Under the pieces are notes generated by a model. That model was not told where the DNA came from and searched no databases. It saw only the letters and a list, made by a program, of their open reading frames with translations. Positions 34,059 through 42,953 of a stretch of DNA of 64,000 nt are shown one piece after another. Position 1 is the stretch's first letter; each line of letters opens with the position of its first letter. Source of the DNA: CAYUAI01 sp964442745. GTDB lineage: Bacteria; Pseudomonadota; Gammaproteobacteria; S012-40. Both the position numbers and the translations under genes were made by a program. Location of the stretch: NCBI GenBank assembly GCA_964442745.1, contig CAYUAI010000003.1:91569-155568 (forward strand), in the 5' to 3' direction.

Positions 34059-37000
34059 TTAGCGCAAACGTTTCAAGCGATTTTTTTCAAAATCTTTATC
34101 GCTCAAGCCTATCCCAAATATATATTTACCATAAATCAGATCAGTGCTCTTGTTGGTTTGGTGATTAATCATTTCTAAGCGCTGTGCTCGCCAAATATCA
34201 TTGTAGTTTTGATAATCTTTAAGCGTGAGTGTCTTTAACAAACCACCTCGACGATCATAGAACTCAACTTTCCTAAGTTGAAATACGCTAGTATCAAACC
34301 AGGCAATCTGCCGCGTATAACCCGAGTTTTTATAACGTGGAAAACGCTCAACAACATCACAAGTTAAATCTTGACAAGGTGCTTGACGCAACCACTTGTA
34401 GTCAAATTTATTCAGTTCCAGCGAGGTGAAATCCTCAAATGCAAACTCAGAACCCACAAAGGGACCAGACTTGTTCGCTGAAGATATGCGTTTTACTCGC
34501 TTTAAGGCAGGTAAATACAACCACTGATTATCCGGCTCCAGAATCTTCGCATGGGATAACAATGACGTTCCGCTGACATCACGCGGGCTATTAAAAAGCA
34601 CCAGTGATTTATCACCAACGGATTCATCCGTCACTTCCAAAGTGGTTATTTTCAACTGGCGTGATGTCTCATTCCCTGCCGCATTACGCAACACCATTTT
34701 TAGCTCGACTTCATTATCACCGAAACCGCGATCAGAACGATCGGACCGAGCGGCGACCTCAAAACCTTGGCGCTCTTCGGGTGTATCACCTCTGACGGGC
34801 GTGACTGGAAAACTCACCACATCGGCCTGAGGAATCGGCATGGCAAACACCGCCAAGGCGATAACAACGCCTCCCACCAAAGCGGGTGCTGTTTTTTTAA
34901 TGGAGTCAGTGTTTTGGACGCTTGCTGATTTTTTTAATCGTGACCCCATACCATCCACTAACAATAATAAAGGCGGTAAAAATAAGAAATCTAGCACCAG
35001 AGCAAAAACAATCGCCAATGCCGTTAATAGCCCCATGTCTACATTCATTTTAAAACTTGATGTCATCAACACCATGAAACCAATAACCAGTATCACGGTA
35101 TTCACTAAAATAGCGACGCCCACATTGCGAAAGGCATAACGGATAGAATCAGCCGCTGACAAACCACGCTCCCGCCTGGCACGCACAAATTTAGATAAAA
35201 AGTGAACCGTATCATCAACAATAATTCCCAAAGAAATCGAAGCGACCGTGGCCACAGAAAAACCAACCTCCCCGACCAGTAAGGCCCATACCCCAAAGCT
35301 GGTTAAAATAGGCAGCCCGTTGGGAATAAGGCTTAACAAACCCAGCGAGAAACTGCGCAAAGCTAGCATCATAATCAAGGCAATAGCCACAATGGCAGCA
35401 ATCGTACCATTGACCATATTTTGGACATTACGATCCGCGATATAAGTAAACATCACTTGCGCGCTGGTAGGTTTCGCCTGCATCCAATCAGGAAAATTAG
35501 CTTGCATCCATTGATCTGTCGCGTTAAGAAATCGCTTGGTCGCAATGCTATCCACATCCCCAAGGGTTGCTGTCACCCGTGTCGCCGATTTATCAATATT
35601 GACTCTATCGTTAAGATCTAAACCATAGGGTAGTGACATTTCATACAACAATAAATATTGTGCCGCCAGCGCTCGGTCTGCCGGTGTCCGATAAAAATTT
35701 TGATCATCACTGTGTAAATTTTTATTTAAACGCTTCATGATATCAGATAATGAATAAACATGGGTCACTTCTGGTTGCTGCCGAAGAAAGTCAGTAAATT
35801 GTTCTAAATAATTTAAATATTCCGGATCGTTCACACCTCCGGCTGCTTGAGCTGGCACAGAAAACTCAATAGGGTACATACCAAAATGCTGCAACGCTTT
35901 ATCTGTCTCGTTGCGAAATTCAATACGTTCGTCAAAATAGCGGGTCCATTGATCATTAAGCTGCAACTGAGGAATAAAACTAATTAATACCGCTGACACA
36001 ACCCCGATGCTGATTAACAGTTTTCGTGGATGACGAATCACAAATTCCGCCAGCTTTTCCATATAAGCTTGGGTCGTGGACGGAGCACTTGTTACTCTGA
36101 TACGCATCGGTAAAATGTACATTAGGGCCGGCAATAAGATAATGGAAAACAACCATGCCGCACCAATCCCCATCGCGGTAATGTTGCCTAAATGCCAAAA
36201 CGGCGGGGAATCTGAAAAGTTTAACGAAAGAAAACCAACAACCGTTGTAATGGAAGTAATGGTGATTGGAATAAAATTTAACCGTATAGCCTCAACAATC
36301 GCCTCCGCCTTAGCCATTCCTTCACGTAATAAGCTGCGCAGAGAGATTAATATGTGAACAGAGTCAGCGATGGCCAATGTTAAAATAACAATCGGTGCAG
36401 AACCTGAAATAGGTGTCAATTTTATCCCCATAAAACCAGCTATCCCCATCGCCACCATGGTGGATAATACGATCACGGCAAGAGTAGCTAAAGTCGCACT
36501 CACTGAGCGAAGGATCAACAATAATAATAATAAAATAACCCCAAACATCAGCGGTACTAAGCTGCCCATGTCGCTCATACCCGCTTCAGAAAACGCATTA
36601 TTTAACGCCGAAACACCGGTGAGTGAAACATCAATCTGTGGAAAAGTGGCTTCGATCTGGTCACGGAGTTCTCTAGCAAATGCCACCGCTTCAGGGACTT
36701 CACTCAGGGATTTTTCTGGATACTGTAGCACTACATTAACCGCTGTCGCACGACGATCAGGTGTCACAAGCTGGCTGCGCAACAATGGTTCAGCTAGCGC
36801 AATATCCGCTTTGCTTTCGCGCACCGCCTCTTCCATATTGGCGGCATCACGCACTAAATCTTCGACAATTAAATCATCACCCTCTCCATAGGTGTGCTGA
36901 AAATTGGTGATTGAATCCACCCGAATGGTAAAAGGAATTTTCCAGGCCTTCTCGGTCAACATTTCCACAGCTTGCAAAGATTCTTGCGAAAAAACATGAC

Positions 37001-37256
37001 CATCATTGGGCACTAATACAAATAGAAAATTATCATTCTTAGTATATGTCGCTTGCAGGCTCTCGAAGGCGGTCAATTCTGGATTATCATTGGAAAAAAA
37101 CACCCGATAGTTATTGGCAAATTCTAAAAACCGACCGCCTGATCCCGCTCCCAGCGCGCTTAACACGGCCACCGCGATAATCAACCACCGAAACCGAATG
37201 ACAAAACGTGTTAGATTTTCCGCAAAATGATCAAGCGATTCAAAGTAACTATTCAT
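34059..37256 (-). CDS. RND/MMPL transporter fused to a LolA-like outer-membrane lipoprotein-sorting domain
   Basis: A 1065-residue protein. Residues about 1-790 are an RND/MMPL-type exporter with two repeats of one-plus-five helices (first block includes PLMFGVILLLLLLILRSVSA and APIVILTLAIADSVHILIS; second DDTVHFLSKFVRARRERG) and large periplasmic loops. Residues about 825-1065 are a soluble LolA-like domain (FNSPRDVSGTSLLSHAKILE, DNQWLYLPALKRVKRISSAN, FEDFTSLELNKFDYKWL). Elsewhere these two are usually separate adjacent genes. A lipid or lipoprotein is the probable cargo. AAGGGG precedes the ATG. A TetR operator-like palindrome lies upstream, pointing to repression by the divergent regulator's product. 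Confidence 0.88.
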   Translation of the reverse strand: MNSYFESLDHFAENLTRFVIRFRWLIIAVAVLSALGAGSGGRFLEFANNYRVFFSNDNPELTAFESLQATYTKNDNFLFVLVPNDGHVFSQESLQAVEMLTEKAWKIPFTIRVDSITNFQHTYGEGDDLIVEDLVRDAANMEEAVRESKADIALAEPLLRSQLVTPDRRATAVNVVLQYPEKSLSEVPEAVAFARELRDQIEATFPQIDVSLTGVSALNNAFSEAGMSDMGSLVPLMFGVILLLLLLILRSVSATLATLAVIVLSTMVAMGIAGFMGIKLTPISGSAPIVILTLAIADSVHILISLRSLLREGMAKAEAIVEAIRLNFIPITITSITTVVGFLSLNFSDSPPFWHLGNITAMGIGAAWLFSIILLPALMYILPMRIRVTSAPSTTQAYMEKLAEFVIRHPRKLLISIGVVSAVLISFIPQLQLNDQWTRYFDERIEFRNETDKALQHFGMYPIEFSVPAQAAGGVNDPEYLNYLEQFTDFLRQQPEVTHVYSLSDIMKRLNKNLHSDDQNFYRTPADRALAAQYLLLYEMSLPYGLDLNDRVNIDKSATRVTATLGDVDSIATKRFLNATDQWMQANFPDWMQAKPTSAQVMFTYIADRNVQNMVNGTIAAIVAIALIMMLALRSFSLGLLSLIPNGLPILTSFGVWALLVGEVGFSVATVASISLGIIVDDTVHFLSKFVRARRERGLSAADSIRYAFRNVGVAILVNTVILVIGFMVLMTSSFKMNVDMGLLTALAIVFALVLDFLFLPPLLLLVDGMGSRLKKSASVQNTDSIKKTAPALVGGVVIALAVFAMPIPQADVVSFPVTPVRGDTPEERQGFEVAARSDRSDRGFGDNEVELKMVLRNAAGNETSRQLKITTLEVTDESVGDKSLVLFNSPRDVSGTSLLSHAKILEPDNQWLYLPALKRVKRISSANKSGPFVGSEFAFEDFTSLELNKFDYKWLRQAPCQDLTCDVVERFPRYKNSGYTRQIAWFDTSVFQLRKVEFYDRRGGLLKTLTLKDYQNYNDIWRAQRLEMINHQTNKSTDLIYGKYIFGIGLSDKDFEKNRLKRLR

Positions 37257-37389
37257 GAATTTTCCCCTTAGCGTTTACTTGATTAAATGTCACGCTAAAA
37301 GCATTACTCAATCGGAATATTTTGTTTGCTATTACCATACGGATGCTCCCAGTTATTTACTGAATTAGTCAAAAATAGAAAATAATAAA

Positions 37390-37403
37390 TGACCGAACGG
37401 TCA
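37390..37403. promoter_or_regulatory. TetR-type operator upstream of the RND operon
   Basis: TGACCG and CGGTCA are perfect six-base inverted repeats separated by AA, between the RND start (37256) and the end of tetR. A degenerate copy (TGACCGAGTAGTCA) lies at 38039-38052, upstream of tetR. Confidence 0.65.
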
Positions 37404-37428
37404 AAAATAAAACAAAAAAATCAAGTGC

Positions 37429-38016
37429 TCAAGTAATCAATTCAAGCTGTATATCTAAGAGTTGGTGAGCTTGTTCTTTGGTGACAGTGCCCTTAAGCAA
37501 CGCGCCTAGTCCAGTCATAAAGGTCATGATCAACAAAGCAATGGTTTCAGGTGTCTTCGATGCATTAATCTGCCCCGCCACCTGCCCCTGGGTAACGGCG
37601 TCAATCAATGAATTTTGCATCAGTCTGGCATCCTCATTTAAAATTTGTTCAACTTCTGGGTCATGTGGCGCCAATTCGACAATCGTATTGACGACCATAC
37701 AACCTTTAGGCCAAGCTGCATGCCCGTCGACTCGATCTAACATGTTATGAGCTACCAATCGAATACCTTCTAATGGTGAGGCAGCTCGACTTAGTGTTTC
37801 ATTCTTCTCTCGGCGCATACTCGATAAATAACGCCGTAATACCACAATAAACAATTCATGTTTACTGCCAAAAGCTTGATATAGACTCCCCTTGTGCAGA
37901 CCCGTCGCTTTCATGAGGTCCACCATTGAGGTGGCTTCATAGCCCTTTGCCCAAAACGTTTCCATGGCGAGATCTAGCACGCGTTCCATATTAAATTTCC
38001 GGGGTCTTCCTACCAT
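37429..38016 (-). CDS. TetR/AcrR-family transcriptional regulator
   Basis: A 195-residue one-component regulator. The N-terminal helix-turn-helix domain (residues about 1-60) shows VLDLAMETFWAKGYEATSMV and MKATGLHKGSLYQAFGSKHE, the classic TetR pattern ending in the LYxxFxSKxxL helix. The C-terminal domain resembles the AcrR-like TetR_C type with AWPKGCMVVNTIVELAPHDP, which senses a small hydrophobic ligand. It reads in the same direction as the RND operon and lies just upstream of it; palindromes before both suggest it represses the operon and itself. Confidence 0.9.
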   Translation of the reverse strand: MVGRPRKFNMERVLDLAMETFWAKGYEATSMVDLMKATGLHKGSLYQAFGSKHELFIVVLRRYLSSMRREKNETLSRAASPLEGIRLVAHNMLDRVDGHAAWPKGCMVVNTIVELAPHDPEVEQILNEDARLMQNSLIDAVTQGQVAGQINASKTPETIALLIMTFMTGLGALLKGTVTKEQAHQLLDIQLELIT

Positions 38017-38038
38017 AAGTTACAGTTTAGTCTATTAT

Positions 38039-38052
38039 TGACCGAGTAGTCA
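38039..38052. promoter_or_regulatory. Degenerate TetR-type operator upstream of tetR
   Basis: TGACCGAGTAGTCA shares its left half and outer bases with the site at 37390-37403 and lies about 23 bases before the tetR start codon, as expected for autoregulation. Confidence 0.5.
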
Positions 38053-38155
38053 AAAACTAATTTCAACAGCCATCAATATTCGATCAACAAGTAAATAATG
38101 AGCAGGCAATCACGCCCCGATTGCTAATCACTCCCAAGCAAAACCACGCGATGAT

Positions 38156-38788
38156 TTATCCTTTATTATCGTGTTCCAACGCTTTGTCTGATGGGTTAAA
38201 AAGCTCTCCCGAACCAGCACCACAGGCAATCACCGTCCTCATGGCGGAATCGAGTTTCACGTCGGGGTATAATGTCACCTGAGAGGCAAGCACATGATAA
38301 ATATTGCCCGAGGTAGGGTTCGGACCCGTCGGCATGAAAATCGTATAGGTGCCATCCACATGGTGATCGGTAATCAAGGCGGTTACCTCGGTCGGGCAAT
38401 GCTCACCAAACAACCGAACCCGAGCCACCATACCATTAGCAAAAGGCGACGACTCCGTTTTACCAAAAATTTGAACAACGACCTCTTTTATCATGCGGTA
38501 ACCTGGCGCAATTTGTTGCAGCGAGGCATCAAACATCTCATGCAACCAATTCCCCACCCGCGTGCGAACCATCACCCCAACCACAAAACAAGTCACCAGA
38601 ATGATTGAAATCACCATCACATCGGCGACAAACTCAGGAACAGGATAAATGCCCGAAGCATAAGTGGTTAATGGTTGAATAAGATCGGTAACGGTTTTAA
38701 ATAACCATTTAAAGAAAAACCCAAGAATAGCGATAGGAAGGATAACAACCAGCCCACCAAACAACGACGCTTTGATAAAATTTTTCAT
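38156..38788 (-). CDS. DUF502-family membrane protein
   Basis: A 210-residue protein of the DUF502 family, common in proteobacteria and of unknown function. Two N-terminal helices (about 7-29 and 53-76) are followed by a soluble domain with the family landmarks GKTESSPFANGMVARVRLFG, PTGPNPTSGNIYHVLASQVT and the final VIACGAGSGELF. It stands as a single transcription unit after tetR, with a weak ribosome site. Confidence 0.85.
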   Translation of the reverse strand: MKNFIKASLFGGLVVILPIAILGFFFKWLFKTVTDLIQPLTTYASGIYPVPEFVADVMVISIILVTCFVVGVMVRTRVGNWLHEMFDASLQQIAPGYRMIKEVVVQIFGKTESSPFANGMVARVRLFGEHCPTEVTALITDHHVDGTYTIFMPTGPNPTSGNIYHVLASQVTLYPDVKLDSAMRTVIACGAGSGELFNPSDKALEHDNKG

Positions 38789-39140
38789 AATGTTTATATA
38801 TCAATAACTCTTCACAAATAAATACGCTATATGAGCTAGCCGAACCTATTATTTTTACTGCAGACTAACATCAACTGATTGTATGATTTTCACTCTGTTT
38901 GTCGACGCATTGAATCATAATTGATTCCCTTCTTTCGCCTCATACCCAATCCACTTGTTGCCACATGGTCCTACCGATTTTCAACAAGTGTAACAAGTTT
39001 ACCTAGCACATCCAATACCGATGCGGCGTAGTCAGGATCATCATTTCCAGTGTATTTCATCGCGCATTTAAATGTGGATTTAGTGTAACACCTGGTAAAC
39101 TAAGCGCTCAATAGGAGATAATATTTCTGGAGCATTCACG
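38789..39140. other. Intergenic region between divergent genes
   Basis: About 350 bases separating the DUF502 and GIY-YIG genes. A minus-strand frame of 29 codons starting MKYTGNDDPDYAASVLDVL is visible but lacks a ribosome site, and may be a relic. Nothing else is evident apart from the promoters that must lie here. Confidence 0.4.
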
Positions 39141-39440
39141 ATGATGTCAAGCAACTGGATGGTATACATCATCCTATGTACGGATGACAGTCTGTATACA
39201 GGCATTACCACGGACATAAAACGACGTCTGTTACAACATGACAACCTGCAAGGCGCAAAGTATTTTCGTGGACGCAAGCCCCGGATTCTAGTTTATCGGG
39301 AGAGCGGCCACACACGCAGCACTGCCAGTAAGCGCGAGCTAGAAATCAAGCGACTGAGCCGCTGTAAAAAACAGCAACTACTACAGTCAACGAGCAATGA
39401 ACTCGACCCGCTTCATGAAGCGACTTTTCGCTGCCCTTGA
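39141..39440 (+). CDS. GIY-YIG nuclease-superfamily protein
   Basis: Ninety-nine residues forming a stand-alone GIY-YIG domain of the YhbQ/UPF0213 type. The motif is VYIILCTDDSLYTGIT (MVY in place of GIY, YTG in place of YIG), followed by the catalytic arginine in TDIKRRLLQHD and the glutamate region SKRELEIKRLSRCKKQQLL. GGAG lies nine bases before the ATG. The family has structure-specific DNA end-trimming activity in some members; its physiological role is not settled. Confidence 0.87.
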   Translation: MMSSNWMVYIILCTDDSLYTGITTDIKRRLLQHDNLQGAKYFRGRKPRILVYRESGHTRSTASKRELEIKRLSRCKKQQLLQSTSNELDPLHEATFRCP

Positions 39441-39695
39441 GTTAGCCCTAACGTTCCAAAAAAATGTGGGAAAAAAGCTTTGGTTGCTAACCGTCATTGA
39501 CTAATCTAGCATTTAGAAATCGCTAAGAAATTTTGATTTTAAAGGGATTTTTTGAAGAAAGTTATGCTGGCCCATCGAAGGTGGTGAGCATTGGGTTTAT
39601 CAAAATACTGAAAATTCACTTTACAGAGCGCAAGCAACTCGCCCCATGAGCGAGAAATTTATGTTAGTGGTTTTGCGTTAAAAGCTTTAAAAAAA

Positions 39696-40163
39696 TTATA
39701 GCTCCGGTTCGCGAATCACTCCGGTAACGATACCGAGAATTTGTACATCCCTATTTTTCAGGGTGATCGGCGGCATATTGGGATTGGCCGGCTGTAGTCG
39801 AATGCCATCACGCTCGACATAGAATTTTTTCAAAGTAACATGCTCGCCATTGATCATAGCAACGACCGTTTGGCCATTTTCGGCATATTCCCGCTTCTCA
39901 ATTACGATGATATCGCCTTCTTGAATATTGTCACCGATCATCGAATGCCCGCGAACACGCAAAGCATACGTATTTTTACGCACCATGTTGGCAGGGACGC
40001 GTACCGTTTCTTGGCGTTCACATAGCTCAATAGGCTCGCCAGCCTGTACAAAACCGAGTAACGGAATTTCAGTAAGCGGATCGAAGAGGGGTTCGAACGA
40101 CTCCAGAGCTGGAAACCAAACAGGTATTTTTTTCTTTGCGATCAATAAGCTAACATCAGACAT
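39696..40163 (-). CDS. LexA-like S24 serine peptidase lacking the DNA-binding domain
   Basis: A 155-residue protein whose C-terminal 120 residues match the LexA catalytic domain: cleavage site A41-G42 in GFVQAGEP, nucleophile S74 in VRGHSMIGDNIQEGD and general base K112 in HVTLKKF. The last segment VQILGIVTGVIREPEL is also LexA-like rather than UmuD-like. LexA is normally about 200 residues with an N-terminal winged helix; here only about 32 unrelated residues precede the cleavage region. A strong ribosome site (AGGAAAGG) fixes the start, so the missing domain is real. No umuC partner lies nearby. Confidence 0.83.
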   Translation of the reverse strand: MSDVSLLIAKKKIPVWFPALESFEPLFDPLTEIPLLGFVQAGEPIELCERQETVRVPANMVRKNTYALRVRGHSMIGDNIQEGDIIVIEKREYAENGQTVVAMINGEHVTLKKFYVERDGIRLQPANPNMPPITLKNRDVQILGIVTGVIREPEL

Positions 40164-40390
40164 TGATCCTTTCCTTTAAGTTTGAGGAAATATAGCTGAG
40201 TGAATAGGCAGTATTAACCGCCTTCTTACCGAAACCCAAAGTATCGGCTTTTCAGAAAGATGTCAAATTGATTAAAAAATGCTCAACTCTACCCGCCAAA
40301 GCGAAAGCTCAGCATGAAGGGGTCAGATATCATCTTGACTTAGTATTATTTTGGCACATTCTAAATTATTATACTAAAGTATTGAGATGA

Positions 40391-41260
40391 TCAAATATTA
40401 TTTTCTTCTGAAAAAGCTTTCGTTAAATATTGCATCACCAATTTAATTCTTTCGACATTTCGCAAATCAGGATGCGTCAATATCCACAACTTACTGGTTT
40501 GTGCGGGTTCATATGGAAATATTTTTTCAATTTCCGAACGCTGTTGATCATCAGGCAAAAAAGCCAATCCCCGTCCCGCTTCAGCTAGATATGACATTGT
40601 GACCAAATCATCGCAGCGAACTTCAATTTGTTGTGAAAAATGACTCTCTAACCAGATAAATCCTGGCAGGTCACGCATACCCCCCGTCCCACCAATTAAG
40701 CGATGATTCTGCAATTCTTCAAGATGGCGCGGCAATCCTAATGGGTGTTGATAAGCCTGGCTTCCATAGACACTCCATTGAATTGTCCGAAGTGGTCGGC
40801 CGACTAAATGCTCAGGGGGTGAAGGTGTCGCACGAATCGCAATATCGGCCTGGCGATTGGTCATATTGAATTGTCGATTGCTGGCGAGCAACTCGATCTG
40901 TATTTCAGGATAAAGGTAATGAAACTCAACCAGATAACGCGGCAAGTATCGATAGGTAATATTATTAGGGGCGGTAATTTTAACAACGCCTTTGGGTTGC
41001 ATATCTTTGCCAGCAATATGGCGCTCTAAATCATCGAATGAGCTGGCGATATTTTCTGCGAAAGCGAGCAAATCTTTCCCCACTGGGGTCAATTGGTAAC
41101 CGTGATTTAAACGTTCAAAAAGTCGTCCACCGATTTCTTTTTCAAAAGAATTCAATTGCCTAAAGGCCGTGGAATGGTTGATGCTAAGCGTTTTCGCTGC
41201 CGCAGAAAGCGACCCATTCGCTGCAATTGCCAAGAAAATTTTTAGCGAATTCCAATTCAT
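40391..41260 (-). CDS. LysR-family transcriptional regulator
   Basis: A 289-residue LTTR. The N-terminal helix-turn-helix reads LKIFLAIAANGSLSAAAKTL and SINHSTAFRQLNSFEKEIGG, and the rest is the periplasmic-binding-protein-like effector domain. It resembles the group that acts on aromatic-stress or quinone-linked genes in having GRPLRTIQWSVYGSQAY. GGTGGAG precedes the ATG. It is divergent from the DoxX-GST pair, which it probably controls; an inverted repeat in the gap is a candidate operator. Confidence 0.92.
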   Translation of the reverse strand: MNWNSLKIFLAIAANGSLSAAAKTLSINHSTAFRQLNSFEKEIGGRLFERLNHGYQLTPVGKDLLAFAENIASSFDDLERHIAGKDMQPKGVVKITAPNNITYRYLPRYLVEFHYLYPEIQIELLASNRQFNMTNRQADIAIRATPSPPEHLVGRPLRTIQWSVYGSQAYQHPLGLPRHLEELQNHRLIGGTGGMRDLPGFIWLESHFSQQIEVRCDDLVTMSYLAEAGRGLAFLPDDQQRSEIEKIFPYEPAQTSKLWILTHPDLRNVERIKLVMQYLTKAFSEENNI

Positions 41261-41294
41261 ACATCTCCACCTTCATTGCATTATTGCAAACAGC

Positions 41295-41313
41295 ATTGGC
41301 CGATATTGCCAAT
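41295..41313. promoter_or_regulatory. Candidate LysR operator between the regulator and doxX
   Basis: ATTGGC-CGATATT-GCCAAT is a perfect six-base inverted repeat with a seven-base spacer, in the 112-base gap between the divergent LysR and DoxX starts. Spacing is compatible with an LTTR T-N11-A site. Confidence 0.45.
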
Positions 41314-41372
41314 TTATTTTCATCAATGCAAGCCCGATAATAGTGGGTAACGAATCCAAAGGAGAAAACATC

Positions 41373-41798
41373 ATGAACTATTTTCTGAAACCTGAATTTG
41401 GAGCATTAATATTAAGAGTGGCGTTGGGAACGGTGTTATTGGCGCATAGTGCTTACCTAAAGTTAGTGGTTTTTACCTTGCCTGGTACGGCCGAGTTTTT
41501 TACTTCTCTCGGGTTGCCAGGCTATTCCGCTTACTTGGTGTTTCTGGTAGAAACCATCGCGGGTGTGGCGCTGTTATTGGGAGTAAAAACAAGAATTTTT
41601 TCCGCCTTAGTGATTCCTGTATTACTCGGTGCGACTTGGGCTCATTGGTCAAATGGCTGGGTATTTAGCAACACCGGCGGTGGCTGGGAATATCCATTAT
41701 TTCTAGCGACGATGGCGCTGGTACAAATTAGTTTAGGTGACGGAAAATATGCGCTAACGATAGATCGCTTAATGTTACGCTCAGCGGAAAAAATTTAA
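41373..41798 (+). CDS. DoxX-family membrane protein
   Basis: A 141-residue, four-helix membrane protein. The start is taken at MNYFLKPEF, with AAAGGAG eight bases upstream; a longer frame from 41169 overlaps the regulator and is not coding. Family features include LRVALGTVLLAHSAYLKLVV, TAEFFTSLGLPGYSAYLVFL and the final helix. DoxX proteins of this type often accompany redox-stress regulators. Its stop overlaps the ATG of the GST gene (TAATG), so translation is coupled. Confidence 0.87.
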   Translation: MNYFLKPEFGALILRVALGTVLLAHSAYLKLVVFTLPGTAEFFTSLGLPGYSAYLVFLVETIAGVALLLGVKTRIFSALVIPVLLGATWAHWSNGWVFSNTGGGWEYPLFLATMALVQISLGDGKYALTIDRLMLRSAEKI

Positions 41799-42475
41799 TG
41801 AATCAACAAAAATTTCAGCTGGTAACGCATGTATTATGCCCTTATGTCCAGCGTTCGATTATCGTGTTACAGGAAAAAGATATTCCTTATACGCGAACGG
41901 ATATTGATCTGTCTAACACGCCAGCCTGGTTCAAGCGACTATCGCCCATGAATCAAGTCCCGCTGTTATTGGTTGAAAGCAAGGCACTGTTTGAGTCGGC
42001 GGTGATTTGTGAATACCTCAACGAGATAACATCCGGCTCATTACATCCGCAAGATCCTCTGGAAAAAGCCCAGCATCGCGCCTGGATTGAGTTCGGCTCT
42101 GGTATATTGGATAGTATTGCTGGTTTATACAATGCAAAAGATGAAACAAGCTTCGAAATGAAACGGACAGAGATTCAAAATAAATTTCAGTTAGTTGAAC
42201 AGGAAATAAGTGACACCCCCTTTTTTTCAGGTGAAAAATTTCACCTGATTGACGCCGTATATGGCCCGATTTTCCGATATTTCCATGTTTTCGATTGTAT
42301 CGTTGATCTGGCTATCTTCGAAAACTTATCGAAAATGAATGCCTGGCGCGAGACTTTGCAACAGCGAATATCCGTACAGCGCGCTGTTGCACCGGCGTAT
42401 CCTGAGTTGCTTTTGCACTTTTTAAGAGAGCGAAAAAGTTATATTTCTCATTTTATTCCAGCTGGAACCAGCTGA
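41798..42475 (+). CDS. Glutathione S-transferase-like protein
   Basis: A 225-residue GST. The N-terminal thioredoxin-like domain starts VTHVLCPYVQRSIIVLQEKD, with C14-P15 placed as in omega-class or reductase-type GSTs, which have a catalytic cysteine rather than serine or tyrosine. NQVPLLLVESKALFESAVIC carries the cis-proline and glutathione-binding ES pair. The helical C-terminal domain follows from about 90. Coupled to doxX and divergent from LysR, it is probably part of an inducible thiol-detoxification operon. Confidence 0.87.
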   Translation: MNQQKFQLVTHVLCPYVQRSIIVLQEKDIPYTRTDIDLSNTPAWFKRLSPMNQVPLLLVESKALFESAVICEYLNEITSGSLHPQDPLEKAQHRAWIEFGSGILDSIAGLYNAKDETSFEMKRTEIQNKFQLVEQEISDTPFFSGEKFHLIDAVYGPIFRYFHVFDCIVDLAIFENLSKMNAWRETLQQRISVQRAVAPAYPELLLHFLRERKSYISHFIPAGTS

Positions 42476-42548
42476 TCATCACGTTATCAATTCCCCTCTA
42501 ATGCCTCCTCTGTGAAACTAATCGGAATTACCGTTTAATTTCACAAGA

Positions 42549-42932
42549 TCAAATCTTGGGCTTGAGTTTTACTGAAGCTTGCGCGGGAATGCGCATAAGA
42601 AAGGTAATCAATACCATCGCGATCAAGAACAACAAAAACCGAAGATACACAGCTTCGATAAAAAAAATAATAGTGATGGAAAAAGAAATAATAATTAGCA
42701 GTAAAGCGCGCTTTTTCGCACTCGGTGTCATGGACCGATGTTGCTGCCATTGCCGAATGGCCGGACCAAGTAAACGATTATCCAGCAACCAGCCATGCAT
42801 CCGCTTAGATGAACGGGCAAAACAATACGCCGCTAACAACACAAACGGTGTAGTCGGTAAAATTGGCAGAAGAATACCCATGATACCTAAACTTAAAAAA
42901 ATAAAACCCAATAGATAATAAACTATCCGCAT
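42549..42932 (-). CDS. ybaN: YbaN/DUF454-family inner-membrane protein
   Basis: A 127-residue protein with the DUF454 signature: GFIFLSLGIMGILLPILPTT followed by PFVLLAAYCFARSSKRMHGW and then LLDNRLLGPAIRQWQ, and two C-terminal helices. The family is widespread in proteobacteria and has no established function. It is convergent with the GST gene and shares orientation with the JAMM gene upstream, about 20 bases away. Confidence 0.9.
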   Translation of the reverse strand: MRIVYYLLGFIFLSLGIMGILLPILPTTPFVLLAAYCFARSSKRMHGWLLDNRLLGPAIRQWQQHRSMTPSAKKRALLLIIISFSITIIFFIEAVYLRFLLFLIAMVLITFLMRIPAQASVKLKPKI

Positions 42933-42953
42933 GGATTCAAAACCAACAATAAT

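Noticed and set aside
36370..36891. 173-codon plus-strand frame
   Set aside because: Antisense shadow of the RND transporter gene, low-complexity composition and no start signal.
39520..39690. Short coding-like tail (IEGGEHWVYQNTENSLYRAQ) upstream of the LexA-like gene's 3' end
   Set aside because: Open for only about 45 codons with no start codon and no recognised family; too little to call a gene.
41169..41372. 5' extension of the DoxX frame
   Set aside because: It would overlap the divergent LysR gene; a strong ribosome site supports the ATG at 41373.
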